This document shows, piece after piece, positions 1 through 7,115 of a stretch of 64,000 nt of DNA. The stretch lies in contig JAJPYB010000007.1 in the NCBI GenBank assembly GCA_021205185.1, positions 62,001-126,000 on the forward strand. The letters run 5' to 3'. A program made the position numbers and the translations under genes. The DNA is from Ruminococcus sp. (GTDB lineage Bacteria > Bacillota > Clostridia > Oscillospirales > Ruminococcaceae). How positions within the stretch are numbered: the stretch's first letter is position 1; every line of letters starts with the position of its first letter. The notes beneath the pieces were generated by a model, which worked only from the letters and a program-made list of their open reading frames with translations, had not been told where the DNA came from and did no database searches.

Positions 1-1
1 T

Positions 2-313
2 GAAAATGGCGAAAAGGTAGTTATAATCGAGGATGTTATGACAAGCGGAAAGGCTTTGAAGGAAACTATGCCGAAGCTAAAGGGTGCCGCTGACGTTGAC
101 GTTACATCAATGGTAATTACAGTTGACAGAATGGAAAAGGCGCTTGACAGCGACAAAAGCGCAGTTCAAAACGCTTTTGACGAGTATGGAGTCAGAGTTT
201 ATTCAATAGTCAACATCAACGACATTATTGAAGCTATAAAGTCGGGAATTGTTGAAGGCAAGGAATATCTGGACAAGATGATAGAATACAGAAGCCTTTA
301 CGGAGTACAGTAA
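2..313 (+). CDS. pyrE: Orotate phosphoribosyltransferase, C-terminal part (5' end outside window)
   Basis: The reading frame is open from the first bases of the window, so this is the 3' part of a gene. It carries the PRPP-binding motif of type I phosphoribosyltransferases, VVIIEDVMTSGKA, within the first 17 residues. The enzyme joins orotate to PRPP to make OMP in pyrimidine synthesis. The tail (about 90 residues after the motif, ending EYRSLYGVQ) matches the usual C-terminal helix region of PyrE. A GtrA-family gene follows 3 bases after the stop, so the two are probably co-transcribed. The family call rests on the PRPP loop and the length of the remaining domain; the N-terminal half cannot be seen. 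Confidence 0.85.
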   Translation, partial: ENGEKVVIIEDVMTSGKALKETMPKLKGAADVDVTSMVITVDRMEKALDSDKSAVQNAFDEYGVRVYSIVNINDIIEAIKSGIVEGKEYLDKMIEYRSLYGVQ

Positions 314-316
314 GAA

Positions 317-838
317 ATGGATAATGATAATCTTAGCGTTACTACTGAAAATGAGCAACCCAAAAAGGATATTTTCGATAAAATAATGTCGCTGCCGATT
401 TTAAATATCTTTGAAGGCTTTTATAAGAAAAACAAGTCGGTGCTGCTTTATCTCTTTTTCGGAGTTTTAACAACTGCCGTGAGCTTTTTGGCGGCGCTTG
501 TCGGCAAGGAAACGCTCGAGGCGATGAGCTTTGGCAAGGATTTTGTTTCAACTGCAAGCACGGTGTTTTCCTGGATATGTTCGGTGACGTTTGCATATAT
601 TACAAACAGAATATGGGTGTTCAATTCAAAAGCAAAGGGAGCAGGAAAAATCACTAAAGAAGCGGCTTCCTTTTACGGCGGCAGAGTTTTTACGCTTGTT
701 GTAGAAACTCTTATAATGTGGCTCGGCTATTCGTTGCTTCAAGTAAACTACTGGATTACAAAAATTTTGGCGAATGTTGTCGTGCTGATTTTAAACTATG
801 TAATAAGCAAGCTTTTTGTCTTTAAGAAAAGCGATTAA
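317..838 (+). CDS. GtrA family membrane protein
   Basis: This is a 173-residue protein with a cytoplasmic N-terminus of about 45 residues followed by four hydrophobic segments: around residues 44-62, 82-98, 118-136 and 142-162. Its motifs are FAYITNRIWVF between helices and a C-terminal NYVISKLFVF, both typical of the GtrA family. Family members are thought to help move lipid-linked sugars or to act with glycosyltransferases on the cell envelope; the substrate cannot be told from sequence. No glycosyltransferase gene is adjacent. It starts 3 bases after pyrE and is followed 26 bases later by a metal exporter. Confidence 0.85.
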   Translation: MDNDNLSVTTENEQPKKDIFDKIMSLPILNIFEGFYKKNKSVLLYLFFGVLTTAVSFLAALVGKETLEAMSFGKDFVSTASTVFSWICSVTFAYITNRIWVFNSKAKGAGKITKEAASFYGGRVFTLVVETLIMWLGYSLLQVNYWITKILANVVVLILNYVISKLFVFKKSD

Positions 839-864
839 GGCGATGCTCAAAAGGGCGTGGGGTC

Positions 865-1770
865 ATGAGCGAAAATGGTGAAAATGTAAAAATTGCATAT
901 AGAGTTTCCGCTTTGAGCATTTTTGTAAATATAGCGCTTTCAGCTATAAAGCTTTTAGCAGGTATTTTTGCGAACAGCTCGGCTTTGGTTTCTGACGCCG
1001 TTCATTCGCTAAGCGACGTTTTTTCAACTATTGTGGTGATTATAGGCGTTAAGCTTTCAAGCAAGGCGGACGATGAGGATCATCAATACGGACACGAAAG
1101 AATCGAATGTATAGCGGCGCTTATTTTAGCCTCAGTTTTGATGGTAACGGGCGTCGGTATTGGTTTTAGCGGAGTAAAGCTGTTTGCCACAAAGGAATTT
1201 GTAAACCTTGAGCGACCTCACTTTATAGCGCTTCTGGCGGCGGCACTTTCGATAGTTGTCAAGGAAGCGATGTACTGGTACACGAGAAGAGCCGCTAAAA
1301 AGCTTCGTAGCGACGCTTTAATGGCTGACGCATGGCACCACAGAAGCGACGCGCTTTCGTCTGTCGGAAGTATTATCGGTGTCGGAGGCGCGATGCTGGG
1401 CTACGAATTTTTAGACCCACTTGCTTCTATTGTCATTTGTCTGTTTATAATCAAGGCGGCGTTTGATATTTATAAGGACGCTGTTTCAAAGCTGACGGAC
1501 AAGTCGGCGAGCATTGAGGTTACGGCGGGAATAAGGGAAATCATTTTGAAAAACGATAAGGTTCTGGGAATAGACGTTTTAAAGACCAGACTTTTCGGCT
1601 CAAGGATATATGTCGATGTTGAAATATCGCTCGACGGAGATATGACGCTTTTTGCGGCGCACCAGACGGCGCAAGAGGTTCACGATGAAATAGAAAGAAA
1701 TTTTCAGGACGTTAAGCATTGTATGATTCATGTAAATCCATACAACGCTGAGAAACAAGAAGAGGTTTAG
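865..1770 (+). CDS. Cation diffusion facilitator (CDF) family metal exporter
   Basis: A 301-residue protein with six hydrophobic segments and a C-terminal cytoplasmic domain of about 90 residues, the standard CDF plan. The metal-site motifs are visible: D44, H47 and D51 in helix 2, and D155, H158 and D162 in the ADAWHHRSDA motif of helix 5. An acidic/His stretch DDEDHQYGH follows helix 2. Proteins of this family exchange Zn2+, Mn2+ or Fe2+ for protons. The HD..HxxxD pattern alone does not fix the metal. It is followed 3 bases later by a second putative metal exporter, so the pair may form one metal-efflux unit. Confidence 0.9.
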   Translation: MSENGENVKIAYRVSALSIFVNIALSAIKLLAGIFANSSALVSDAVHSLSDVFSTIVVIIGVKLSSKADDEDHQYGHERIECIAALILASVLMVTGVGIGFSGVKLFATKEFVNLERPHFIALLAAALSIVVKEAMYWYTRRAAKKLRSDALMADAWHHRSDALSSVGSIIGVGGAMLGYEFLDPLASIVICLFIIKAAFDIYKDAVSKLTDKSASIEVTAGIREIILKNDKVLGIDVLKTRLFGSRIYVDVEISLDGDMTLFAAHQTAQEVHDEIERNFQDVKHCMIHVNPYNAEKQEEV

Positions 1771-1773
1771 AAT

Positions 1774-2646
1774 TTGAGTGAGATTTTAGAGGTTTTATGG
1801 GACGGGCTGCTTGACGCATTGAAAATGCTGCCGTTTTTGTTCGGAGTTTATCTCTTGATTGAGTATATGGAGTATAAAAACTCCAAAGGCTTTGAGGGCT
1901 TTTTCAAGCGCTTAGGCTTTTTTGGACCTGTCGGCGGTGCGGCTCTAGGCGCTATTCCGCAATGCGGAATTTCAGTAGCGGCGACAAATCTGTATTCCGG
2001 CAGAGTTATAACGTTGGGAACTATTATTGCTGTCTATATCGCCACAAGCGACGAGGCAATTCCTATAATTTTAGCAAACCCTGAAAAAATAGGCGCTCTC
2101 TGGAAGCTTATTGTCGTCAAGGTTGTAGCGGCGATAGCAGCGGGAATTGTAGTTGACCTGATTTCAAAGGCTGTATTTAAGAATAAAAAGGAAGAAAAGC
2201 CGTTTGATGAGCTTTGCGAGCATTGCGGCTGTCACGACCACGAGGAGGAAGCTGGCGCTCACTCGGTTTTGCTTCCGGCTTTAAAGCACACCGTAGAGAT
2301 ATTTGTTTTTGTACTCATTATAAATATTGCTCTCGGCTTTGTTATGGAATATTTAGGTCAGGACTTTTTAAAGAGTATTTTAATTTCCGATTCTGTGCTT
2401 CAGCCGTTTATCTGTGCGATAGTCGGTTTTATTCCGAACTGTGCTGCGAGCGTTTTGCTGACCGAGCTTTATTTGCAGGAGGTCATAAGCTTCGGCTCTT
2501 GTATAGCAGGACTTTGTACCGGTGCTGGAATGGGACTGTTGGTGCTGTTTAAGACAAACAAGCACATAAAGCAAAATCTGGCAATACTTGGTATTCTTTA
2601 TGTCGTGGCAGTTATTACAGGCTTTCTGGCAAACCTTTTATTTTAG
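1774..2646 (+). CDS. Putative heavy-metal (Mn/As-type) permease, internally duplicated
   Basis: A 290-residue polytopic membrane protein starting at TTG behind GAGG. It has two related halves of four to five hydrophobic segments. Each half has the same signature: AIPQCGISVAATNLY in half one and FIPNCAASVLLTELY in half two, both followed by a Gly-rich helix. A cytosolic-looking linker at about residues 148-163 is rich in Cys and His (CEHCGCHDHEEE). This fits the putative 10-TM heavy-metal exporter family (ArsP_2/putative manganese transporter type). Substrate is uncertain. Neighbouring CDF gene supports a metal role. A strong promoter for the next gene lies 18 bases downstream. Confidence 0.75.
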   Translation: MSEILEVLWDGLLDALKMLPFLFGVYLLIEYMEYKNSKGFEGFFKRLGFFGPVGGAALGAIPQCGISVAATNLYSGRVITLGTIIAVYIATSDEAIPIILANPEKIGALWKLIVVKVVAAIAAGIVVDLISKAVFKNKKEEKPFDELCEHCGCHDHEEEAGAHSVLLPALKHTVEIFVFVLIINIALGFVMEYLGQDFLKSILISDSVLQPFICAIVGFIPNCAASVLLTELYLQEVISFGSCIAGLCTGAGMGLLVLFKTNKHIKQNLAILGILYVVAVITGFLANLLF

Positions 2647-2663
2647 CCACAAGACTTAAAAAT

Positions 2664-2693
2664 TTGACAAACGCATATAATTCGTTGTATAAT
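2664..2693 (+). promoter_or_regulatory. Sigma-A promoter for the ABC importer operon
   Basis: TTGACA at 2664-2669 and TATAAT at 2688-2693, 18 bases apart; both hexamers are perfect. It gives a leader of about 68 nt before the lipoprotein start. Confidence 0.85.
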
Positions 2694-2705
2694 GTGTGCA
2701 TAATA

Positions 2706-2744
2706 CTTACCATTGATGTACAAAAGTATCGAGGTAAGATTTTT
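2706..2744 (+). promoter_or_regulatory. Leader hairpin before the ABC importer, possible attenuator
   Basis: CTTACC (2706-2711) pairs with GGTAAG (2733-2738), with further pairing inside (GAT..AC with GTATC). The stem is followed by ATTTTTAG. It sits between the promoter and the ribosome binding site, so it could be a weak terminator or a protein or RNA binding site. No ligand-binding consensus was recognised. Confidence 0.35.
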
Positions 2745-2767
2745 AGTATAGGAAAGAGGAGTTTTAT

Positions 2768-3781
2768 ATGGGATTAAAGAGGGTACTTTCTGTTTTGTCG
2801 GCTTGCGTGTTGGCAGTTGGTATTATGGCAGGCTGTGGGAAATCTGACGACGAGTCGTCGACAGCAACAGAAGAAGCAAAAAATTACAAAATTGGTATCG
2901 TGCAGATTATGGAGCATACATCTCTTAATACAATTAGAGATGCAGTAGTGGCTCAGCTTGAGGAGCTAGGCTATAAGGACGGAGAAAACTGTACTATCGA
3001 CCTTCAGCAGGCAAACAACGAAGCTACTATGGTAACTCAGATTTTAGATAAGTTCAAGGCTGACGGCGACGATATTATCGTTGCTATTACAACTCCTTGC
3101 GCTACTGCTGCGGCAGCATATTCTGATGAAATTCCAGTTGTATTTTCAGCGGTTACAGATCCTGTAAGCGCAGGACTCGTTCAGGACTGGGAAAATTCAG
3201 GAGATGAAAACTTAACTGGTACGTCTGACAAGCTCGACATTACAAAAATTTTGGATACAGCTCTTACTATCACGCCTGATATTAAGACTCTCGGCTACCT
3301 TTATAATACGGGTGAGTCAAACTCTGTATCCTGCCTTGAAGAGGTTAAGGAGTATTGCGACGAAAACGGAATAGAGCTTGTTGAGGCTTCGGCTACAACA
3401 GCAACTGAGCTTGCAGAGGCGGCTACTACATTGTTCTCAAAGTGCGACGCTGTATTTTCACCTAACGACAACACAGTAGCAGGAGCAATGGGAACGGTAG
3501 CGCAGGTTGCTATTGACGCTGGTAAGCCGATGTACGTTGGAGCAGATTCAATGGTTCAGGACGGCGGCTTTGCGACAGTCGGAATCGAGTATACAGACTT
3601 GGGTATTGAAACGGCTAATATGGTCGATCAGATTTTACAGGGCGAGCAGGCAGGAGATATTCCTGTTAAGGTATTCAACGAGGATTTAAGCACTTATATC
3701 AACAAGTCTACTGCTGAAGCAATAGGTGTTACAATTCCTGAGGATATCGAAAACGGAGAAAAGACAGTTTTCTTTGAATAA
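2768..3781 (+). CDS. ABC transporter substrate-binding lipoprotein (TrpX-like)
   Basis: A 337-residue secreted lipoprotein. The signal peptide ends in lipobox MAGC with the lipidated Cys at residue 23. The mature part is a two-lobe type I periplasmic-binding fold (ABC_sub_bind family): IGIVQIMEHTSLN at the start, a TTPCATAAAA segment, and VVFSAVTDPVSAGLV are typical. Family members bind aromatic amino acids (TrpX) or unknown small ligands; the ligand cannot be fixed here. It is first in an operon with a permease and an ATPase, has its own strong promoter, and is separated from the permease by a stem-loop that may set the usual excess of binding protein. Confidence 0.88.
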   Translation: MGLKRVLSVLSACVLAVGIMAGCGKSDDESSTATEEAKNYKIGIVQIMEHTSLNTIRDAVVAQLEELGYKDGENCTIDLQQANNEATMVTQILDKFKADGDDIIVAITTPCATAAAAYSDEIPVVFSAVTDPVSAGLVQDWENSGDENLTGTSDKLDITKILDTALTITPDIKTLGYLYNTGESNSVSCLEEVKEYCDENGIELVEASATTATELAEAATTLFSKCDAVFSPNDNTVAGAMGTVAQVAIDAGKPMYVGADSMVQDGGFATVGIEYTDLGIETANMVDQILQGEQAGDIPVKVFNEDLSTYINKSTAEAIGVTIPEDIENGEKTVFFE

Positions 3782-3813
3782 TTAAATTACGCCCGAATAA
3801 TTGCGCTTAAATT

Positions 3814-3871
3814 TATCAGAGCGGGTATGTTTTTCGGTTCCAGTCAGAAATATACTGCTCTGATATTTTTT
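3814..3871 (+). terminator. Intercistronic stem-loop between binding protein and permease genes
   Basis: TATCAGAGC (3814-3822) and GCTCTGATA (3857-3865) form a perfect 9-bp stem with a 34-base loop, followed by six T. It lies inside an operon, so it is more likely a partial terminator or mRNA 3'-end stabiliser than a full stop. Confidence 0.6.
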
Positions 3872-3884
3872 ACGGAGATTTTTT

Positions 3885-4868
3885 ATGAAGATAAACAAGA
3901 AGAAGCTTATATCCTGGATTCCGAGAATAGTAGTGCTTGTTGTAATGCTTGTGCTTATAAACACGCAGCTTTATCAAAGCCAGATAATTGATACATTAGA
4001 ATACGGATTTGTATTTGCGCTTTTAGCTCTTGGAATTTTTATTTCCTATAGAATTCTGGATATTCCCGACCTGTCCGTTGACGGAACATTTGCGCTCGGA
4101 GTTTCCGTTTCAGCTATTGTAGCTTCAAACGGTCACCCGATTTTAGGAATGCTTTTAGGACTTGTCTCAGGCGCGCTTGCGGGCTGTGTTACAGGAGTTT
4201 TAATTACGAAGTTTAAGGTTCAGCCTATTTTAGGCGGAATCATTACAATGACAGCGCTTTATTCGATTAACTTAGCGATTCTCGGAGCGCCGAATCTGTC
4301 GCTTTGGAAAAGCCCCACAATTTTTAAGCTGACCGAAAGTGTTTTCGGCGAGTACAATCAGCTTATAATGACGTTTATAGTTCTGGCAGTTGTATTTTTG
4401 TTGATGTTCTGGTTTTTAAAAACTCAGATTGGTATGAGCCTTCGAGCGACTGGCGACAATGAATTTATGGTAAGAGCTTCCTCGATAAATTCAGACACTA
4501 TGAAAATACTCGGCTTTGCGATTGCAAACGCTCTTGTTTCTCTGTCGGGAGCAATGTACGCTCAATATACTCAAACGGGCGACACCAATAGCGGAACAGG
4601 AATGCTGGTAGTTGGTTTAGCTTCAATTATAATAGGCGAAATATTTTTCTCGCAGCACACAATTCTTTCAGGACTTCTGGCGGCGGTTTTTGGAGCTGTA
4701 GCGTACAGATACATATTAAGCTTTGCAATGAGTCTTGGAATTGATACTATGTATACAAAGCTCCTGTCGGCGATTATTGTTGCAATAGCTATCGCCCTTC
4801 CGGTCATCAAGAAAGGCGTTTTGAACGCATTTTCCAGAATAAAGGAAAGGGGTGGTAAGAGTGCTTAA
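3885..4868 (+). CDS. ABC transporter permease (TrpY-like)
   Basis: A 327-residue integral membrane protein of the BPD_transp_2/LivH-like permease class with about eight to nine hydrophobic segments. The motif LDIPDLSVDGTFALGV near residue 60 and the loop TGDNEFMVRASSIN near residue 192 match permeases of the TrpXYZ and urea-like importers. It forms the membrane pore of the importer whose lipoprotein is upstream and whose ATPase overlaps its 3' end by 8 bases. The start ATG has an ACGGAG site. Confidence 0.88.
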   Translation: MKINKKKLISWIPRIVVLVVMLVLINTQLYQSQIIDTLEYGFVFALLALGIFISYRILDIPDLSVDGTFALGVSVSAIVASNGHPILGMLLGLVSGALAGCVTGVLITKFKVQPILGGIITMTALYSINLAILGAPNLSLWKSPTIFKLTESVFGEYNQLIMTFIVLAVVFLLMFWFLKTQIGMSLRATGDNEFMVRASSINSDTMKILGFAIANALVSLSGAMYAQYTQTGDTNSGTGMLVVGLASIIIGEIFFSQHTILSGLLAAVFGAVAYRYILSFAMSLGIDTMYTKLLSAIIVAIAIALPVIKKGVLNAFSRIKERGGKSA

Positions 4869-5649
4869 AATTGAAAACGCAAATGTTGTTTTTAACGCAA
4901 AAACCGTCAACGAAAAAAGAGCGCTCAAGGACTTTTCCTATGAGATTGAGGACGGAGATTTTATAACCGTTATCGGCTCGAACGGAGCAGGAAAATCTAC
5001 TCTTATGAACGCCGTTTCGGGAAGCTTAACGCTTGACAGCGGAAGAATTATTCTCGACGGCAGGGATATTACTCATTTCAAGGAACACAAACGAGCAAGA
5101 TTTATAGGCAGGCTTTTTCAGGACCCGTTAAAGGGAACCGCTCCGAATATGACTATTGAGGAGAATTTAGGGCTTGCATATTCAAGAGGTAAAAAGCGAA
5201 CGCTGAATATTGGAATCAGCAAAAAAGATTTATCCCTGTTCCGTGAGCGGCTTGAGCTTTTAGGGCTAGGCCTTGAGGACAGAATGAAAACTCCGGTAGG
5301 ACTTTTGTCCGGCGGACAAAGACAGGCACTGACTCTTTTAATGGCGACCATTGTAACGCCAAAGCTTCTGCTGCTTGACGAGCATACTGCTGCTTTAGAC
5401 CCTGTTACCGCTAAAAAGGTAATGGAGATAACTGATGAAATTGTCAAAAATGATAAGATAACAACTCTTATGATAACTCATAATATCGCAAGCGCGCTTG
5501 CTTTCGGTAACAAAACACTTGTGCTTTCGCAGGGCGAGCTTTTAATGGATATAACAGGCGAGGAACGAAGGAATATGACGGTCGAATCGCTCATGCAGCT
5601 TTATTCCAAAACCGCTACTGATTCGCTTTCAGACAAAATGGTGTTGTGA
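4861..5649 (+). CDS. ABC transporter ATP-binding protein (TrpZ-like)
   Basis: The ATPase of the importer, 262 residues from GTG at 4861; an upstream in-frame GTG at 4852 is possible but touches the AAAGGGG ribosome binding site, so 4861 is preferred. Walker A GSNGAGKST at residues 39-47, signature LSGGQRQ near 154, Walker B LLLLDEHTAALDP near 176 and the switch His in ITHN are all present. The gene overlaps the permease stop by 8 bases, indicating coupled translation. The usual DEP after Walker B is DEH here, a variant shared by TrpZ-like ATPases. Confidence 0.88.
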   Translation: MLKIENANVVFNAKTVNEKRALKDFSYEIEDGDFITVIGSNGAGKSTLMNAVSGSLTLDSGRIILDGRDITHFKEHKRARFIGRLFQDPLKGTAPNMTIEENLGLAYSRGKKRTLNIGISKKDLSLFRERLELLGLGLEDRMKTPVGLLSGGQRQALTLLMATIVTPKLLLLDEHTAALDPVTAKKVMEITDEIVKNDKITTLMITHNIASALAFGNKTLVLSQGELLMDITGEERRNMTVESLMQLYSKTATDSLSDKMVL

Positions 5650-5700
5650 TTTTAAAGAGAGTGAACAAACGACAGTATTGAAATTTACGGAGGAAGTCAG

Positions 5701-6600
5701 ATGATTTTAAAAAGAGTATTATCGGGCGTTTGCGCCGCTTTGATGACATTTCTTATTCCAATTACCGCTTTCGCTGAGGACGAAACCTTAGAGCTTGACA
5801 CAGAGTATACAGGCTACGACGAGGACCCGGCGGTTATCTTCGACGAGGACTTAAGCTATGATTATTCGCTTGATATAGCGTCGGTTGTAGTCAGCTTTGA
5901 GCTTGTAAGCTACAACGAGGAAAACGGCTTTGCGCTTAAAATGGTTGTCAACGACCAGTCGGCAGCTAACGATTACTATTTTTTAACGCTGGCAACTAAC
6001 AGCTGGGCGACTGTCGATTCAGGCTATGGCGTAGTGCAAGACCCTATAGAGCCTGAGGGTGAGGGAATTTACAACCTGAAGTTTGACGTTACCGCTGAGG
6101 GCGAAATGACAAACATCAAGCTTGAGCTCTGGCAGGGAACCGCTAAGGTTTACGGAGTTTATTACCTTAACGAAGACGATGAGATTATACATTCAAGCGG
6201 CGAGATAAAAACCTCTACTGTCGGCTGTTATACGCCAACCGAGGGAAAGGTCGACGAGTTTGTATTAACCGAGCAGCAAACTACAACTGAGGAAACTACA
6301 GAGGAAACAACCGAAGCGGAAACTGAAATTATAACAGTTACTACCACAGAAAGCGACGACAGTTCAAGCTCGCTTAGCGATCTTGGAATTTTCGATCTTT
6401 TAAGCGTGGAAATTTTTGGAGTAAGAATTATCTGGATTCTTGCAGGGTTGTTTTTGATAATTGGAATCTTGTTTATTGTAGCGGGAGCTATGATGTCAAG
6501 GAAAAAGCATAAGAAGGAACGTACTGAAACTGACAAGAAGGATAAAAAGGGCAAAAAGGATAAAGCGCCCAGAGATATTGAAAAGAGGGACAGAGAATGA
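5701..6600 (+). CDS. Secreted membrane-anchored protein with beta-sandwich-like ectodomain, unknown function
   Basis: Not assigned to a known family. The 299-residue product has a signal peptide (cleavage near TAFA-ED, residue 25), an acidic extracellular part of about 165 residues with alternating beta-like segments, a Thr/Glu-rich linker (residues 197-225), one membrane helix (about 241-262) and a very basic tail full of Lys. The ectodomain looks like a carbohydrate-binding or cohesin-like sandwich, but no defining motif is visible. The stop overlaps the start of the next gene (ATGA), and that product has the same architecture in miniature, so the two probably work together at the cell surface. 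Confidence 0.75.
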   Translation: MILKRVLSGVCAALMTFLIPITAFAEDETLELDTEYTGYDEDPAVIFDEDLSYDYSLDIASVVVSFELVSYNEENGFALKMVVNDQSAANDYYFLTLATNSWATVDSGYGVVQDPIEPEGEGIYNLKFDVTAEGEMTNIKLELWQGTAKVYGVYYLNEDDEIIHSSGEIKTSTVGCYTPTEGKVDEFVLTEQQTTTEETTEETTEAETEIITVTTTESDDSSSSLSDLGIFDLLSVEIFGVRIIWILAGLFLIIGILFIVAGAMMSRKKHKKERTETDKKDKKGKKDKAPRDIEKRDRE

Positions 6601-6914
6601 AAAGAATTATAGCCTTACTTGCTTGCTTGATTTTGATTGTAAGTCCGTTTTGTGTCTTTAACGCTTTTGCGGAGGATTCATCATCCGACGAAGCAGAAAC
6701 GACAGCGGCAGAAGAAGAAACAGACAGCGCTGACGAATCAAGCGATTCGGAAGCTGAGGAGGAAACCGAAGCGAGAACGGATGATGAGGATCCGCTCGCT
6801 GACGCCGACGGTTTTGAAATTCCGACAAGCTTTTACATTGGTGGCGGAGTAATTGTAGTTTTTATAATCGCATCGGTAGTTGTTCTAATTATGGGCAAAC
6901 CTAAAGAGAAGTAG
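6597..6914 (+). CDS. Small envelope protein: signal peptide, acidic linker, membrane helix
   Basis: A 105-residue product with a signal peptide (cut near NAFA-ED, residue 25), about 45 residues that are almost all Glu, Asp, Ser, Ala and Thr, and a membrane helix at about residues 79-98 followed by a short basic tail. It has no recognisable folded domain. Translation is coupled to the gene before it through a 4-base ATGA overlap. A stalk or spacer role is a guess; what is seen is an anchored disordered acidic segment. Confidence 0.7.
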   Translation: MKRIIALLACLILIVSPFCVFNAFAEDSSSDEAETTAAEEETDSADESSDSEAEEETEARTDDEDPLADADGFEIPTSFYIGGGVIVVFIIASVVVLIMGKPKEK

Positions 6915-6935
6915 ATTACAATTTTCGCCTATCAA

Positions 6936-7021
6936 CAATAGCTTTTGTACAAAATAACCATAAATTCACGGAAAAATTTGTGACATTAGCTATTGCAAGT
7001 GCGACGAAAATGTGATAGAAT
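6936..7021 (+). promoter_or_regulatory. Promoter of the sortase-anchored surface protein gene, with inverted repeat
   Basis: TTGCAA (6993-6998) and TAGAAT (7016-7021) are 17 bases apart. An inverted repeat, CAATAGCT (6936-6943) and AGCTATTG (6988-6995), overlaps the -35 box and could be an operator. The leader before the gene is about 90 nt. Confidence 0.5.
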
Positions 7022-7115
7022 AAGAGTACGATATGATAATATGAGTGTAGTGTAGCGTTTCAGCAACTTGACGCGGCACAACATTTGTTTATTAAAATTG
7101 AGGAGGAAAATCAAT

